64,000 bases of DNA. It comes from an uncultured Lachnospiraceae bacterium (GTDB lineage: Bacteria; Bacillota; Clostridia; Lachnospirales; Lachnospiraceae). Below are positions 17,680 through 27,068 of the stretch, piece after piece. Position numbers and translations under genes: made by a program. The stretch lies in the NCBI GenBank assembly GCA_934343915.1, contig CAKRIL010000006.1, forward strand, positions 1-64,000, given 5' to 3'. Position 1 is the stretch's first letter. The number at the start of each line of letters is the position of its first letter. The notes under the pieces are model-generated. The model did not search any database. It was not told the origin of the DNA and was given only the letters and a program-made list of their open reading frames with translations.

Positions 17680-19149
17680 TTGGATACATATAATATTTAC
17701 AAGGATATAAACGCAAGAACAGAGGGAGAAATCTATATCGGTGTCGTGGGTCCCGTAAGGAGCGGCAAGTCCACGTTCATCAAGCACTTTGCCGAAAAGC
17801 TTATACTGCCGTATATGGAGGAAGGGGCAGGCAAGGAGCGCACGAAGGATGAGCTTCCGCAGTCGGCAGGTGGAAGAACCGTCATGACGACCGAGCCTAA
17901 GTTCATACCTAGAGAGGCGTGTACAATCACACCTGTCGAGGATGTATCAATGAAGATAAGGCTTATAGACTGCGTGGGTTTCATGATTGACGGCGCGACG
18001 GGTGTTGTCGAGGAGGGGCATGAGAGGCTTGTAAAGACCCCATGGTACGACTATGAGATACCTTTTTCCGAGGCAGCAGAATTCGGCACAAGGAAGGTTA
18101 TAAAGGATCATTCGACGGTAGGAATCGTTATGACGACGGACGGAAGCATAGGGGAGCTGCCGAGGGACAGCTATAAGGCAGCGGAGGAGGCGACAATCAA
18201 TGAGCTGAAGAAAATCGGTAAGCCCTTCGTGGTTGTTGTAAATTCCAGGAATCCTGACTCAAAGCTTGCAAGCGAGTGTGTCGAGGAGATAAAAAAGACA
18301 TATTCCACGGAGGCGGTGAGCCTTGACTGTGAAAAGCTGACGCTTGAGGATATCAACAGAACGCTCGAACTTCTGCTTAACAGCTTTCCGGTAAATGGTA
18401 TAGAATTCTATTTTGACCGATGGATAGAGACTCTTCCTGATGACAATGAAATTAAACAGGCGATGGTGGAATGTGCGGGACAGATACTCGACAGAATTAC
18501 ATATATCAGGGATTTTACCAAGGACAGTCTCAAGGTTCAGAACAAATATATTGAGGATGTGAAGAGCGAGCCTGTCGACATGGCGGACGGAATTATAAGA
18601 TTGAGCTTCAAGGTCGATGACGGCTTGTACTATGATATGCTGAGCTCGCTTGCGGGTGAAAAGATTGAGAATGAGTTCGAGCTTATCAATCTCATTAAGG
18701 AGTATGCAAAGGAAAAGAACAGCCTTGAGCGGTATACCGCTGCCATTGACACGGTGCGTCAGAGAGGCTACGGCGTGGTATCACCTTCTAAGGAGGAGAT
18801 AAGCATATCTGAGCCTGAGGTCATTAAGAACGGGGGCAGATACGGCGTGAAGATTAAGGCTGAGAGCCCGTCATACCATATGATTAAGGTGAATATAGGA
18901 ACCGAGATTGCACCTATTGTCGGAAGCGAGGAACAGGCGAACGACCTTAAAAAATATATTGATGAGAACACAAAAAAGGGCGATGCATGGGATATAAATA
19001 TATTCGGAAAGACGATAGAACAGCTTGTAGACGACGGTATAAGGACGAAGCTTGCGATGATGAATGATGACTGCCAGACGAAGCTTATGGATACCATGCA
19101 GAAGGTGGTCAATGATAACAGCGGGGGGCTTATCTGCCTTATAATATGA
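17680..19149 (+). CDS. spoIVA: Stage IV sporulation protein A
   Basis: ATPase that polymerises on the outer forespore membrane and forms the basement layer of the spore coat. The N-terminus IYIGVVGPVRSGKSTFIK contains the Walker A motif, and TTDGSIGELPRDSY is a conserved family segment. The C-terminus is short and ends in GGLICLII. The start is a TTG: with TTG at 17680 the N-terminus MDTYNIYKDI aligns in length with MEKVDIFKDI of B. subtilis SpoIVA, and GGAGG at 17666-17670 is nine bases upstream; the TTG at 17674 is too close. At 489 residues the length is normal. Its presence shows that the organism is a spore former or descends from one. Confidence 0.95.
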   Translation: MDTYNIYKDINARTEGEIYIGVVGPVRSGKSTFIKHFAEKLILPYMEEGAGKERTKDELPQSAGGRTVMTTEPKFIPREACTITPVEDVSMKIRLIDCVGFMIDGATGVVEEGHERLVKTPWYDYEIPFSEAAEFGTRKVIKDHSTVGIVMTTDGSIGELPRDSYKAAEEATINELKKIGKPFVVVVNSRNPDSKLASECVEEIKKTYSTEAVSLDCEKLTLEDINRTLELLLNSFPVNGIEFYFDRWIETLPDDNEIKQAMVECAGQILDRITYIRDFTKDSLKVQNKYIEDVKSEPVDMADGIIRLSFKVDDGLYYDMLSSLAGEKIENEFELINLIKEYAKEKNSLERYTAAIDTVRQRGYGVVSPSKEEISISEPEVIKNGGRYGVKIKAESPSYHMIKVNIGTEIAPIVGSEEQANDLKKYIDENTKKGDAWDINIFGKTIEQLVDDGIRTKLAMMNDDCQTKLMDTMQKVVNDNSGGLICLII

Positions 19150-19158
19150 CACTGATGA

Positions 19159-19235
19159 GGCAAATAGGTGAGGTTATGTTTTGAATGTATAAATATATTC
19201 TTTTATACATAACGAAGTTTCTTTACCTATTTGCC
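19159..19235 (+). other. Long nested inverted repeat after spoIVA
   Basis: Three nested arms occur: GGCAAATAGGT (19159-19169) with ACCTATTTGCC (19225-19235), GTTATG (19173-19178) with CATAAC (19208-19213), and GTATAAA (19187-19193) with TTTATAC (19202-19208). Together they fold into one long hairpin of up to 23 base pairs. There is no T-tract after it. It may end or protect the spoIVA mRNA, or be a small mobile or RNA element. The rest of the 254-base gap contains only the promoter listed next. Confidence 0.6.
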
Positions 19236-19261
19236 ATAATAGCAGGAAAAAATATAAATAA

Positions 19262-19290
19262 TTGAGTTTGCAGGTATATTATGGTATGAT
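19262..19290 (+). promoter_or_regulatory. Promoter upstream of the MutS-like gene
   Basis: TTGAGT (19262-19267), a 17-base spacer and TATGAT (19285-19290) with extended -10 TG at 19282-19283. It implies a leader of about 105 bases before the start at 19404. Confidence 0.6.
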
Positions 19291-19403
19291 AATTCTGTTA
19301 GTTGAGTATTTGTGAGCTTTTGTTTGTCCAACGTCACTTAGTGTTATAGTAACAATATTTTGCAAATACTTATGTTATAAACTTTATTAAGCGAGGACAC
19401 ATT

Positions 19404-21095
19404 ATGACGGTTGCAGACTGGTTTTTATATTTTGGAGTTCCGATTGCGGCGTTTCTTATCTTTTTTATGTATCAGGCTTATAAGATTAAGCAGAATAATA
19501 TGAAGAGAATAAGGGATTCGTTCGGAAAGAAGGCGGACAAGAAGTATATTCATGAGGAGTTTGAGAATATTTCGCATGGGTTCTTTTTGCAGGATATTGA
19601 TGGGAGCAATGCGGTTGATGATATAACATGGAATGACCTTAACATGGATGCGGTGTACAAGCAGATGGATTCCACGTCATCTTCACTCGGCCAGGAGGCT
19701 CTGTACTCGATGCTCAGGACTCCGATTGTGGAGGATGGGGAGCTTAAAGAGAGAGCGCGCCTTATGGAATATTTTACCGGGCATGAGAAGGAGAGAACAG
19801 AGCTTTCCATGATATATGCGGGCTTCGGGTACAGCAGGAAGCTGTCCGTGGCTGATTACATCGAGAGCATAGGCGAATGCAAAAAGACCTCGGCACTTCC
19901 ACATTTTGTTATGCTTTTTTTGTTCGTGGCAGCGCTTGTGTACTGTCTTACGGTCAATATTGCGAATGGAATGTGGTTTGTTATAGGCATGGCTGTGATT
20001 AATGTCGTGTCGTATTTCAGATTCAAGGCAGAGATTGAGACATATTTTGTGTGCATCAAGCAGGTGTTTTCGATGTGTGCGTGCGCAAAGGGCATAGTAA
20101 AGAAGAATATTGATGGTATATCGGGGTATTCCGAGGAACTTTCAGGGCTGTATCATGAATTCGACGGTGTAAGACGCTTCTCATGGATTATGGCGACCGG
20201 AAAGGGAGGTATATTGGAGTTCATTCTTGACTATGTGAGAATGATTACGCATCTTGATATAATTAAGTTCTGCTTTGTGGTAAATGAACTTAATAAAAAG
20301 AAGGAGTCGGTATGGGCGCTGTACAACAGACTTGGATATTTTGACGCGCTTATAGCGGCGGCATCGTATAAAAAAAGTCTTCCGTATACATGCGAGCCTG
20401 TATTTTCGGAGGGACGTTCACTTGTATTTGAGGCGGACGAGATGTATCATCCGCTCATAGAGGAGCCGGTTGCCAATTCTATAAAGACTGATTCGAGCGT
20501 GCTTATAACAGGCTCTAACGCATCAGGAAAGTCAACCTTCCTCCGCTCAGCGGGAATATGTGCGCTTCTTTCGCAGACGCTTGATTTTGCCACGGCGAGG
20601 GCATACAGGGGCAGACGCTTCAGAATATATTCTTCGATGGCACTTAAGGATAATCTCTTGGGAAACGAGAGCTACTATATGGTTGAAATCAAGTCGTTAA
20701 AGAGGATTATGGACGCTGCCGGTGCGGACAGTGAATATCCTGTGCTCTGCTTTATAGATGAGGTGCTCAGAGGAACCAATACCGTGGAGAGAATTGCAGC
20801 ATCGTCACAGATATTGAAGGGGCTTGCATGTATGAATGCCGTATGCTTTGCGGCGACACATGATATTGAGCTTACGACAATACTGGAGAAGTTCTATTAC
20901 AACTATCATTTTACGGAAGAGATAACGGATAATGATGTCAATTTCAGTTATAAGCTGCTAAAGGGCAGGGCGACAAGCCGCAATGCTATTAAGCTGCTCG
21001 GGCTTTTGGGATATGACAAGGCAATACTTGACAGGGCAGCCATGGCTGCCAAGAGCTTTGAGGAGAGCGGAAGCTGGTCGTCAGTTTCGTCTTGA
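19404..21095 (+). CDS. Membrane-associated MutS-like ATPase
   Basis: A 563-residue protein. One membrane helix lies at residues 7-25 and a helical hairpin at about 168-205; a MutS clamp/lever-like helical region follows. The C-terminal ATPase domain has Walker A GSNASGKST (about 370), the Walker B segment CFIDEVLRGTN (about 450) and the signature region LKDNLLGNESYYMVE. The mismatch-recognition domain of true MutS is missing, so it is not the housekeeping repair protein. This MutS-related membrane subfamily is widespread in Firmicutes and Bacteroidetes, but its function is not established to my knowledge. Confidence 0.85.
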   Translation: MTVADWFLYFGVPIAAFLIFFMYQAYKIKQNNMKRIRDSFGKKADKKYIHEEFENISHGFFLQDIDGSNAVDDITWNDLNMDAVYKQMDSTSSSLGQEALYSMLRTPIVEDGELKERARLMEYFTGHEKERTELSMIYAGFGYSRKLSVADYIESIGECKKTSALPHFVMLFLFVAALVYCLTVNIANGMWFVIGMAVINVVSYFRFKAEIETYFVCIKQVFSMCACAKGIVKKNIDGISGYSEELSGLYHEFDGVRRFSWIMATGKGGILEFILDYVRMITHLDIIKFCFVVNELNKKKESVWALYNRLGYFDALIAAASYKKSLPYTCEPVFSEGRSLVFEADEMYHPLIEEPVANSIKTDSSVLITGSNASGKSTFLRSAGICALLSQTLDFATARAYRGRRFRIYSSMALKDNLLGNESYYMVEIKSLKRIMDAAGADSEYPVLCFIDEVLRGTNTVERIAASSQILKGLACMNAVCFAATHDIELTTILEKFYYNYHFTEEITDNDVNFSYKLLKGRATSRNAIKLLGLLGYDKAILDRAAMAAKSFEESGSWSSVSS

Positions 21096-21103
21096 CCGAT
21101 ATT

Positions 21104-21132
21104 TTGAAATGTGGTAGACTAAAATTTATAAT
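21104..21132 (+). promoter_or_regulatory. Strong vegetative promoter for the small membrane protein gene
   Basis: TTGAAA (21104-21109), 17-base spacer and a perfect TATAAT (21127-21132), 24 bases before the ATG at 21157. The transcript would start just upstream of the AAGGAGGG ribosome site. Confidence 0.75.
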
Positions 21133-21156
21133 ATAACTATTAAGGAGGGTTGGGCT

Positions 21157-21387
21157 ATGGCATGGAATATGGTTATTGCTGCATCTGAGACAGCAGATGT
21201 TTTTACCTTAGGAAATGACGTATTCACAGAAATCCTTACTGCTCTTTTCATGATGGCAGTTATCGTATGCGCTGTTATTTTAGGTGGTAAGCTTCGAGCT
21301 AAGCATGATGCCAAGGTCGCGTTGGAGACTGCAGTCGCGGCAGAGACCGCTGATATTGATGATAAGACCGAACAGAGCAGAAGTTAA
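21157..21387 (+). CDS. Small single-span membrane protein, unknown
   Basis: A 76-residue protein, not recognised. One membrane helix spans about residues 27-45 (ILTALFMMAVIVCAVILGG), then comes a short basic stretch KLRAKHDAK and an Ala/Glu/Asp-rich tail. No lipobox or cleavable signal is apparent. It has its own near-consensus promoter, a full AAGGAGG ribosome site and a following hairpin, so it is probably an independently and strongly expressed unit between the MutS-like gene and alaS. Confidence 0.75.
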   Translation: MAWNMVIAASETADVFTLGNDVFTEILTALFMMAVIVCAVILGGKLRAKHDAKVALETAVAAETADIDDKTEQSRS

Positions 21388-21422
21388 TACGAAGAGACAG
21401 ATAATATAAGATGTTTTCCGGG

Positions 21423-21445
21423 AAGGCTTGGAAGCAGGCCTTTTT
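21423..21445 (+). terminator. Weak terminator or attenuator before alaS
   Basis: AAGGC (21423-21427) can pair with GCCTT (21438-21442), followed by TTT. The stem is only five bases. It probably ends the short upstream transcript. No T-box motif is seen, although alaS follows. Confidence 0.4.
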
Positions 21446-21486
21446 GGTTTGCAATAATAATTTTACTTATTTTAGGAGGATTAGCC

Positions 21487-24144
21487 ATGAAGCCTTATGG
21501 CGTTAATGAATTAAGAAGAATGTACCTTAATTTCTTCGAGAGCAAGGGACATTTATGTATGAACAGTTTTTCGCTTGTACCACACAATGATAAGAGCCTT
21601 CTTCTTATCAATGCAGGTATGGCACCGCTTAAGCCTTACTTTACCGGACAGGAGATTCCGCCAAGAAGACGTGTAACGACCTGCCAGAAGTGTATCAGAA
21701 CAGGTGATATTGAGAATGTAGGTAAGACGGCAAGACATCTTACTTTCTTTGAGATGCTCGGCAATTTCTCATTCGGAGATTATTTTAAGAGAGAGGCTAT
21801 TAACTGGTCATGGGAGTTCCTGACACAGGTTATAGGCCTTGACCCTGACAGACTCTATCCGTCAATCTATGCGGATGATGATGAGGCGTTCAACATATGG
21901 AATAAGGAAGTAGGCGTGCCTGCTGAGAAGATTACACGTTTTTACCGTGATGAGAACGGTGACTGCGATAACTTCTGGGAGCATGGCGCAGGTCCTTGCG
22001 GTCCTTGCTCAGAGATATATTATGACAGAGGACTTAAGTATGGCTGCGGCAAGCCTGACTGTAAGGTAGGCTGTGACTGCGACCGTTTCATGGAGGTATG
22101 GAACAACGTATTCACACAGTTCGAGAGCGACGGCCATCACAACTATACAGAGCTTAAGCAGAAGAACATTGATACAGGTATGGGACTTGAGAGACTTGCA
22201 GTTGTAGTTCAGGACGTTGATACCGTATTCGATATCGATACAATGAAGGCTATTCGTGATAAGATCTGCGAGATAGCAGGTGTTGAGTATGAGGCAGATC
22301 CGGAGAAGGATGTATCAATCAGACTTATTACGGACCATATCCGTTCGGTTACATTTATGACCTCAGATGGTATCATTCCTTCTAATGAGGGAAGAGGCTA
22401 TGTGCTCAGAAGACTTTTAAGAAGAGCTGCAAGACACGGCAGACTCTTAGGCATAGAGGGACTTTTCCTTGCCAAGCTTGCAAAGACCGTTATCGACGAG
22501 TCCAAGGACGGTTATCCTGAGCTTGCCGAGAAGGAGGAGTATATCCTTAAGGTTCTCACAACCGAGGAGGAGAAGTTCAACAAGACTATCGATCAGGGAC
22601 TCGCAATCCTCGCGGATATGGAAGAGGAGCTTGTTAAGTCAGGTTCTAAGACCTTATCAGGAGAGAACGTATTCAAGCTCTATGACACATACGGCTTCCC
22701 TGTGGATTTAACTACGGAGATTCTTGAAGAGAAGGGCTTCTCTGTTGATGAGGAAGGCTTCAGGAAGGCTATGGAGGTTCAGAAGCAGACAGCGAGAAAT
22801 GCAAGAACCGAGACCAACTATATGGGAGCTGATGCGACTGTATATGATCTTATCAATACATCGATTACATCCAAGTTCGTAGGCTATGACAGACTTGTTC
22901 ATGATTCAGTTATATCTGTTCTTACTAATGATATAATGGTTGTTGATGAGCTTGTTGAGGGAACGGAAGGGACAATTATCGTAGATGAGACACCTTTCTA
23001 TGCTGCAATGGGTGGTCAGACGGCAGATGTCGGAGCGATAACCACCGCTGACGGAGCTAGCTTTAGCGTAGTTGATACTATTAAGCTTAAGGGCGGAAGA
23101 ATCGGACATGTCGGCGTTGTTGAGTGCGGAACCTTCCGTGTAGGCGGCAAGGTAACACTCAGCGTTGATGCAGGTAAGAGAGCAGCAACAGCTAAGAACC
23201 ACAGTGCAACACATCTTTTACAGGAAGCACTTCGTGTTGTTCTCGGAACACATGTAGAGCAGGCCGGTTCCCTTGTAACACCTGACAGACTTCGTTTTGA
23301 CTTTACTCATTTTTCAGCGATGACTCAGGACGAGCTTGACAGAGTAGAGGCTATTGTAAATGAGAAGATAGCTGAGAACCTTGACGTTGTAACACAGGTT
23401 ATGAACATTGAGGATGCCAAGAAGACAGGTGCGAAGGCACTCTTCGGTGAGAAGTACGGCGATACTGTCCGCGTGGTATCTATGGGTGATTTCTCCAAGG
23501 AATTCTGTGGTGGTACGCATGTTGCCAATACAGGCGTTATCACGGCATTCAAGATTGTATCCGAATCAGGAATCGCAGCAGGTGTCAGAAGAATTGAGGC
23601 ACTTACAGGCGACGGACTGTTCGCTTATTATAAGGATATTGAGAAGCAGCTTAGTGAGGCTGCAAAGCTTCTTAAGTGTACTCCTGCTGCCGTTAATGAG
23701 AAGATTGCACATCTTCAGGCAGAGCTTAAGGCTGTTACATCCGAGAATGAATCACTCAAGGCAAAGGCTGCCAATGATGCACTCGGAAACGTAATGGACA
23801 ATGTTGTTGAAGTTAAGGGAATGAAGTTCCTTGGCGTTAAGGTAGCTGATGTTGACATGAATGAGCTCCGCAATCTCGGAGATTCAATCAAGGAGAAGCT
23901 TGGAACAGGTGTTGTTGTTCTTGCTTCGTCACAGGGCTCAGATAAGGTTAATCTTATTGTTACTGCTACTGAGGATGCCGTTAAGAAGGGCGTTCATGCA
24001 GGAAATATTATCAAGGCATGCGCTGCAATGGTAGGCGGCGGCGGTGGCGGTCGTCCTAACATGGCTCAGGCAGGAGGAAAGAATCCTGCGGGAATTGATG
24101 CTGCACTTGAGGAAGCTAAAAAGACATTGGAACAGCAGCTCTAA
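21487..24144 (+). CDS. alaS: Alanyl-tRNA synthetase
   Basis: Charges tRNA-Ala. The class II aminoacylation domain is N-terminal (TTCQKCIRTGDIENVGKTARH, FGDYF). The editing domain carries the zinc motif HSATHLL (about residue 573) and CGGTH (about 674), and the C-Ala domain contains a Gly-rich stretch followed by RPNMAQAGGK. The length of 885 residues is normal. The AGGAGG ribosome site lies at 21474-21479. Confidence 0.98.
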   Translation: MKPYGVNELRRMYLNFFESKGHLCMNSFSLVPHNDKSLLLINAGMAPLKPYFTGQEIPPRRRVTTCQKCIRTGDIENVGKTARHLTFFEMLGNFSFGDYFKREAINWSWEFLTQVIGLDPDRLYPSIYADDDEAFNIWNKEVGVPAEKITRFYRDENGDCDNFWEHGAGPCGPCSEIYYDRGLKYGCGKPDCKVGCDCDRFMEVWNNVFTQFESDGHHNYTELKQKNIDTGMGLERLAVVVQDVDTVFDIDTMKAIRDKICEIAGVEYEADPEKDVSIRLITDHIRSVTFMTSDGIIPSNEGRGYVLRRLLRRAARHGRLLGIEGLFLAKLAKTVIDESKDGYPELAEKEEYILKVLTTEEEKFNKTIDQGLAILADMEEELVKSGSKTLSGENVFKLYDTYGFPVDLTTEILEEKGFSVDEEGFRKAMEVQKQTARNARTETNYMGADATVYDLINTSITSKFVGYDRLVHDSVISVLTNDIMVVDELVEGTEGTIIVDETPFYAAMGGQTADVGAITTADGASFSVVDTIKLKGGRIGHVGVVECGTFRVGGKVTLSVDAGKRAATAKNHSATHLLQEALRVVLGTHVEQAGSLVTPDRLRFDFTHFSAMTQDELDRVEAIVNEKIAENLDVVTQVMNIEDAKKTGAKALFGEKYGDTVRVVSMGDFSKEFCGGTHVANTGVITAFKIVSESGIAAGVRRIEALTGDGLFAYYKDIEKQLSEAAKLLKCTPAAVNEKIAHLQAELKAVTSENESLKAKAANDALGNVMDNVVEVKGMKFLGVKVADVDMNELRNLGDSIKEKLGTGVVVLASSQGSDKVNLIVTATEDAVKKGVHAGNIIKACAAMVGGGGGGRPNMAQAGGKNPAGIDAALEEAKKTLEQQL

Positions 24145-24170
24145 AATCTCCAAAAAAAATAAAAAGAGGG

Positions 24171-24198
24171 TTGACGTACAGCTTTTTTATGATATAAT
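24171..24198 (+). promoter_or_regulatory. Strong promoter for rpsU
   Basis: TTGACG (24171-24176), 16-base spacer and a perfect TATAAT (24193-24198) with extended -10 TG at 24190-24191. It begins 27 bases after the alaS stop. Confidence 0.85.
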
Positions 24199-24267
24199 GT
24201 CTAGTGTGCGTAAAAACCCAAACAGTTGAAGCACAATTTACAACTGGAGGGAGGTCAGGTGTGAGCT

Positions 24268-24444
24268 ATGTCAAATGTAATCGTTAAAGAGAATGAGTCT
24301 TTAGATAGTGCATTACGCAGATTCAAGAGAAACTGTGCTAAGGCAGGTATCCAGCAGGAGATTCGCAAGAGAGAGCATTACGAGAAGCCTAGCGTTAAGC
24401 GTAAGAAGAAGTCAGAGGCTGCTAGAAAGCGTAAGTTCAACTAA
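24268..24444 (+). CDS. rpsU: 30S ribosomal protein S21
   Basis: A 58-residue basic protein: it begins MSNVIVKENESLDSALRRFK and continues through the conserved segments RNCAKAG, EIRKREHYEKPSVKRKKK and AARKRKFN. It helps initiation at the 30S platform. The ATG at 24268 is preceded by GGAGGGAGG, with the last G about 13 bases away. It sits between its own strong promoter and a strong terminator, so it is a monocistronic unit in front of the yqfC cluster. Confidence 0.97.
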   Translation: MSNVIVKENESLDSALRRFKRNCAKAGIQQEIRKREHYEKPSVKRKKKSEAARKRKFN

Positions 24445-24524
24445 TAATTGTATATCCGTTCGAAGATATTATCGAATTCGATATGGTTTTGATGGATTAT
24501 CGAATGGTACGACAAGTGTATTTT

Positions 24525-24559
24525 ATGACAGACGTGTTATGCGTCTGTCATATTTTTTT
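24525..24559 (+). terminator. Rho-independent terminator after rpsU
   Basis: ATGACAGACG (24525-24534) and CGTCTGTCAT (24542-24551) form a perfect ten-base stem with a seven-base loop, followed by ATTTTTTT. Confidence 0.93.
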
Positions 24560-24614
24560 GCATTTTTTCATATATTAATGTAAGAATTTTCCGATGTAAA
24601 CAAGAGGAAAATAC

Positions 24615-24869
24615 ATGAAAAAAGAGCTGCTGGAGGCTATGTTTATCCCGCGTGATGCGGTATTTAAAGAATATAATCTTACCACCGTCGGAAGCAGACA
24701 GCTGTTCGTGGAGGGCTTTGAGGCTATCAAGGAGCTGAGCCCTGAGATACTCAGGCTCCGCGTTAAGGAGGGCTTCATTGTGGTTGCCGGGGAGAGGCTT
24801 CATGTGGAGTATTTCGGTGACGGCGAGATTATGATTAAGGGGAGAATCAATTCAATACAGCTTAAATAG
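24615..24869 (+). CDS. yqfC: YqfC-type sporulation protein
   Basis: An 84-residue protein; IPRDAVFKEYNLTTVGSRQLFVEGFEAIKEL followed by ILRLRVKEGFIVVAGERLHVEYFGDGEIMIKGRI matches the YabP/YqfC family. In B. subtilis yqfC and yqfD are mother-cell (sigma-E) genes; their biochemical role is unknown. It lies 21 bases before yqfD. AGAGGAAAATAC precedes the ATG. A sigma-E promoter could not be assigned with confidence. Confidence 0.92.
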   Translation: MKKELLEAMFIPRDAVFKEYNLTTVGSRQLFVEGFEAIKELSPEILRLRVKEGFIVVAGERLHVEYFGDGEIMIKGRINSIQLK

Positions 24870-24889
24870 TATTCGGAAATGAGGAGAGC

Positions 24890-26101
24890 ATGGGTATATT
24901 ATGGTTTAAGGGTTATACTGTATTAGAGATAGAATCGCTTTGTGCAGAGCGATTTTTTAATTTGTGTGCCAACAGAGGAATACAGGTGCATAAGCTGTAC
25001 CCTGATAAAGAAAAATGTATATTTGCGACCTCAATCGATGACTATTATAAGTTAAAGCCCATTGTAAAAAAGACGAAGCCTCATATTAAGCTGAAGGAAA
25101 AATCGGGCTTTCCTTTTTTGCTTGCCAATGTATTAAAACACCGGTTTTTTATAGCGGGAATGATGCTTTTTGCTGTGGTTATTATGGTGCTTGGAAGATT
25201 TGTGTGGAATATAAGAATTAATGGAAATTATATTAATTCGAATGATACGCTGTACAGATATCTCAGGGAGAACGGCATCACCTACGGAACAAGGATAAGC
25301 GCAATCGACTGTGAGGAGCTGGAGGCACAGATAAGGCGGGATTTTGACAACATAATATGGGTGTCGGCGGCAATTCACGGAACCTCCCTCGATGTGGATG
25401 TGCGGGAGAATAAGGATGGGGAGGCAGTTCTGAATAACGGTTCTGGCTCACAAGCTTCGGCTGCGTCCGATATGGTTGCTCTGTATGACGGTGTTATATA
25501 CAGCATTGTTGCAAGAAATGGAACACCGATGGTTAAAAAAGCGGACGCGGTAAAAAAGGGGGATGTGCTTATAAGCGGCAGGGTTATAACGCTCGACGAA
25601 TCATATCAGCCGATAAAGGAGGAAAATGTATATGCGGACGGTGATGTGAGGATGCTTGTCGAGCTTGAATATAACGAACTTCTTGACAGGGAATACATAA
25701 AAAAGGAATACACGGGACACAGCTATAAAAGTGTAAGGCTGAGGCTGTTTAACATCTCGCTGCCATTTGCTATGTATCATGAAAGCTATGTTTATCAGGA
25801 TGATGTCACGGACAGCACCAACCTGTGCGTATATCAGGATTTCTATCTGCCGTTTGGGGCGGACGTGACAAGGCATATGGAGTACACGCTGGTGGATGCT
25901 TTTTACACGGATGAGGAGATGGAAAAAATACTTGAAGAAAAATTTGCGTACTATTTGCAAAAAATAGAGGAAAAGGGTATTCAAATTATAGAAAATAATG
26001 TTACAATAACTATTAATGATGAACAAGCGCAGATGTCAGGCTCCGTATATGTGATTGAGTCTGAATGCGGCAGGGAGGAAACAGATATTGAGTATAATTG
26101 A
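24890..26101 (+). CDS. yqfD: Sporulation protein YqfD
   Basis: A 403-residue protein. About 85 cytoplasmic residues precede a single membrane helix (about 86-106: FFIAGMMLFAVVIMVLG), and a POTRA-like extracytoplasmic region follows (about 110-170: IRINGNYINSNDTLYRYLRENG). The layout and its neighbour yqfC identify the family. A role in the engulfed forespore or mother cell is known only from mutant phenotype and regulation. It overlaps the proposed phoH start by 14 bases. Confidence 0.92.
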   Translation: MGILWFKGYTVLEIESLCAERFFNLCANRGIQVHKLYPDKEKCIFATSIDDYYKLKPIVKKTKPHIKLKEKSGFPFLLANVLKHRFFIAGMMLFAVVIMVLGRFVWNIRINGNYINSNDTLYRYLRENGITYGTRISAIDCEELEAQIRRDFDNIIWVSAAIHGTSLDVDVRENKDGEAVLNNGSGSQASAASDMVALYDGVIYSIVARNGTPMVKKADAVKKGDVLISGRVITLDESYQPIKEENVYADGDVRMLVELEYNELLDREYIKKEYTGHSYKSVRLRLFNISLPFAMYHESYVYQDDVTDSTNLCVYQDFYLPFGADVTRHMEYTLVDAFYTDEEMEKILEEKFAYYLQKIEEKGIQIIENNVTITINDEQAQMSGSVYVIESECGREETDIEYN

Positions 26102-27050
26102 AAAGGTTATAGACATACCGGCGGAACACAGCAGCAATATATTTGGAAGCTGTGACACCTATGTCAAGAAGATAGAGAGAACGCTTAAGGTTACGATTAT
26201 AGCGAGGGACAGCGAGATTAAGCTTGTGGGTGCCGAAGGTGCGGTGACAAGGGCTGCGTCGGTATTTAACCAGCTTCTTGAGCTTGCAAGACGCGGGAAT
26301 ACCATCACGGAGCAGAATGTCGATTATGCGATAAGCCTTGCATTCGAGGATAAGGCAGAGGCTATATCTGAGCTTGATGCGGATGTGATTGCAAGAACGG
26401 TGCTGGGTAAGCCTATCAAGCCTAAAACCATTGGTCAGAAGGAATATGTAGATGCCATCAAGAAGAGAATGATAGTGTTCGGTGTCGGCCCGGCAGGTAC
26501 AGGTAAGACATATCTTGCAATGGCAATGGCAATCAATGCGTTCAAGAATAATGAAGTGAACAGAATAATTCTAACACGTCCTGCGATTGAGGCAGGCGAG
26601 AAGCTCGGATTCCTTCCGGGAGATATGCAGAGTAAGGTTGACCCTTATTTAAGACCTCTTTATGATGCACTTTATCAGATTATGGGCGCAGAGAGCTTCC
26701 TTCACAATATGGAGAAGGGGCTTATAGAGGTTGCACCTCTTGCATATATGAGAGGAAGAACGCTCGATAATGCATTTATTATCCTTGATGAAGCACAGAA
26801 CACCACTCCGGCGCAGATGAAGATGTTCTTAACCAGAATAGGCTTTGGTTCCAAGGTTGTCATCACGGGAGACCTCACGCAGAAGGATCTTCCTCATGAC
26901 CAGACGAGCGGACTTGACACGGCACTCAAGGTTCTTAAAAACGTTGAGGAGATAGCGATATGCCGTCTGACAAGCTCGGATGTTGTGCGCCACCCGTTGG
27001 TTCAGAAGATTGTTAAGGCATATGATGATTACGAGGCAAGGAAAAAATAA
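26088..27050 (+). CDS. phoH: PhoH family ATPase/ribonuclease-like protein
   Basis: A 320-residue protein with an N-terminal KH-like RNA-binding region and a P-loop ATPase domain: Walker A GPAGTGKTYLA (about residue 133) and Walker B FIILDEAQNTTP (about 230). PhoH proteins are linked to RNA metabolism, and ybeY follows directly, as in most Firmicutes. The TTG at 26088 is chosen because GGGAGG lies nine bases upstream within the end of yqfD; a longer TTG start at 26055 has no ribosome site. Confidence 0.92.
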   Translation: MSIIEKVIDIPAEHSSNIFGSCDTYVKKIERTLKVTIIARDSEIKLVGAEGAVTRAASVFNQLLELARRGNTITEQNVDYAISLAFEDKAEAISELDADVIARTVLGKPIKPKTIGQKEYVDAIKKRMIVFGVGPAGTGKTYLAMAMAINAFKNNEVNRIILTRPAIEAGEKLGFLPGDMQSKVDPYLRPLYDALYQIMGAESFLHNMEKGLIEVAPLAYMRGRTLDNAFIILDEAQNTTPAQMKMFLTRIGFGSKVVITGDLTQKDLPHDQTSGLDTALKVLKNVEEIAICRLTSSDVVRHPLVQKIVKAYDDYEARKK

Positions 27051-27068
27051 CGATTCGGAGGTTATGTT

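Noticed and set aside
21388..21486. T-box riboswitch before alaS.
   Set aside because: The leader is about 100 bases, too short, and the conserved T-box sequence is absent.
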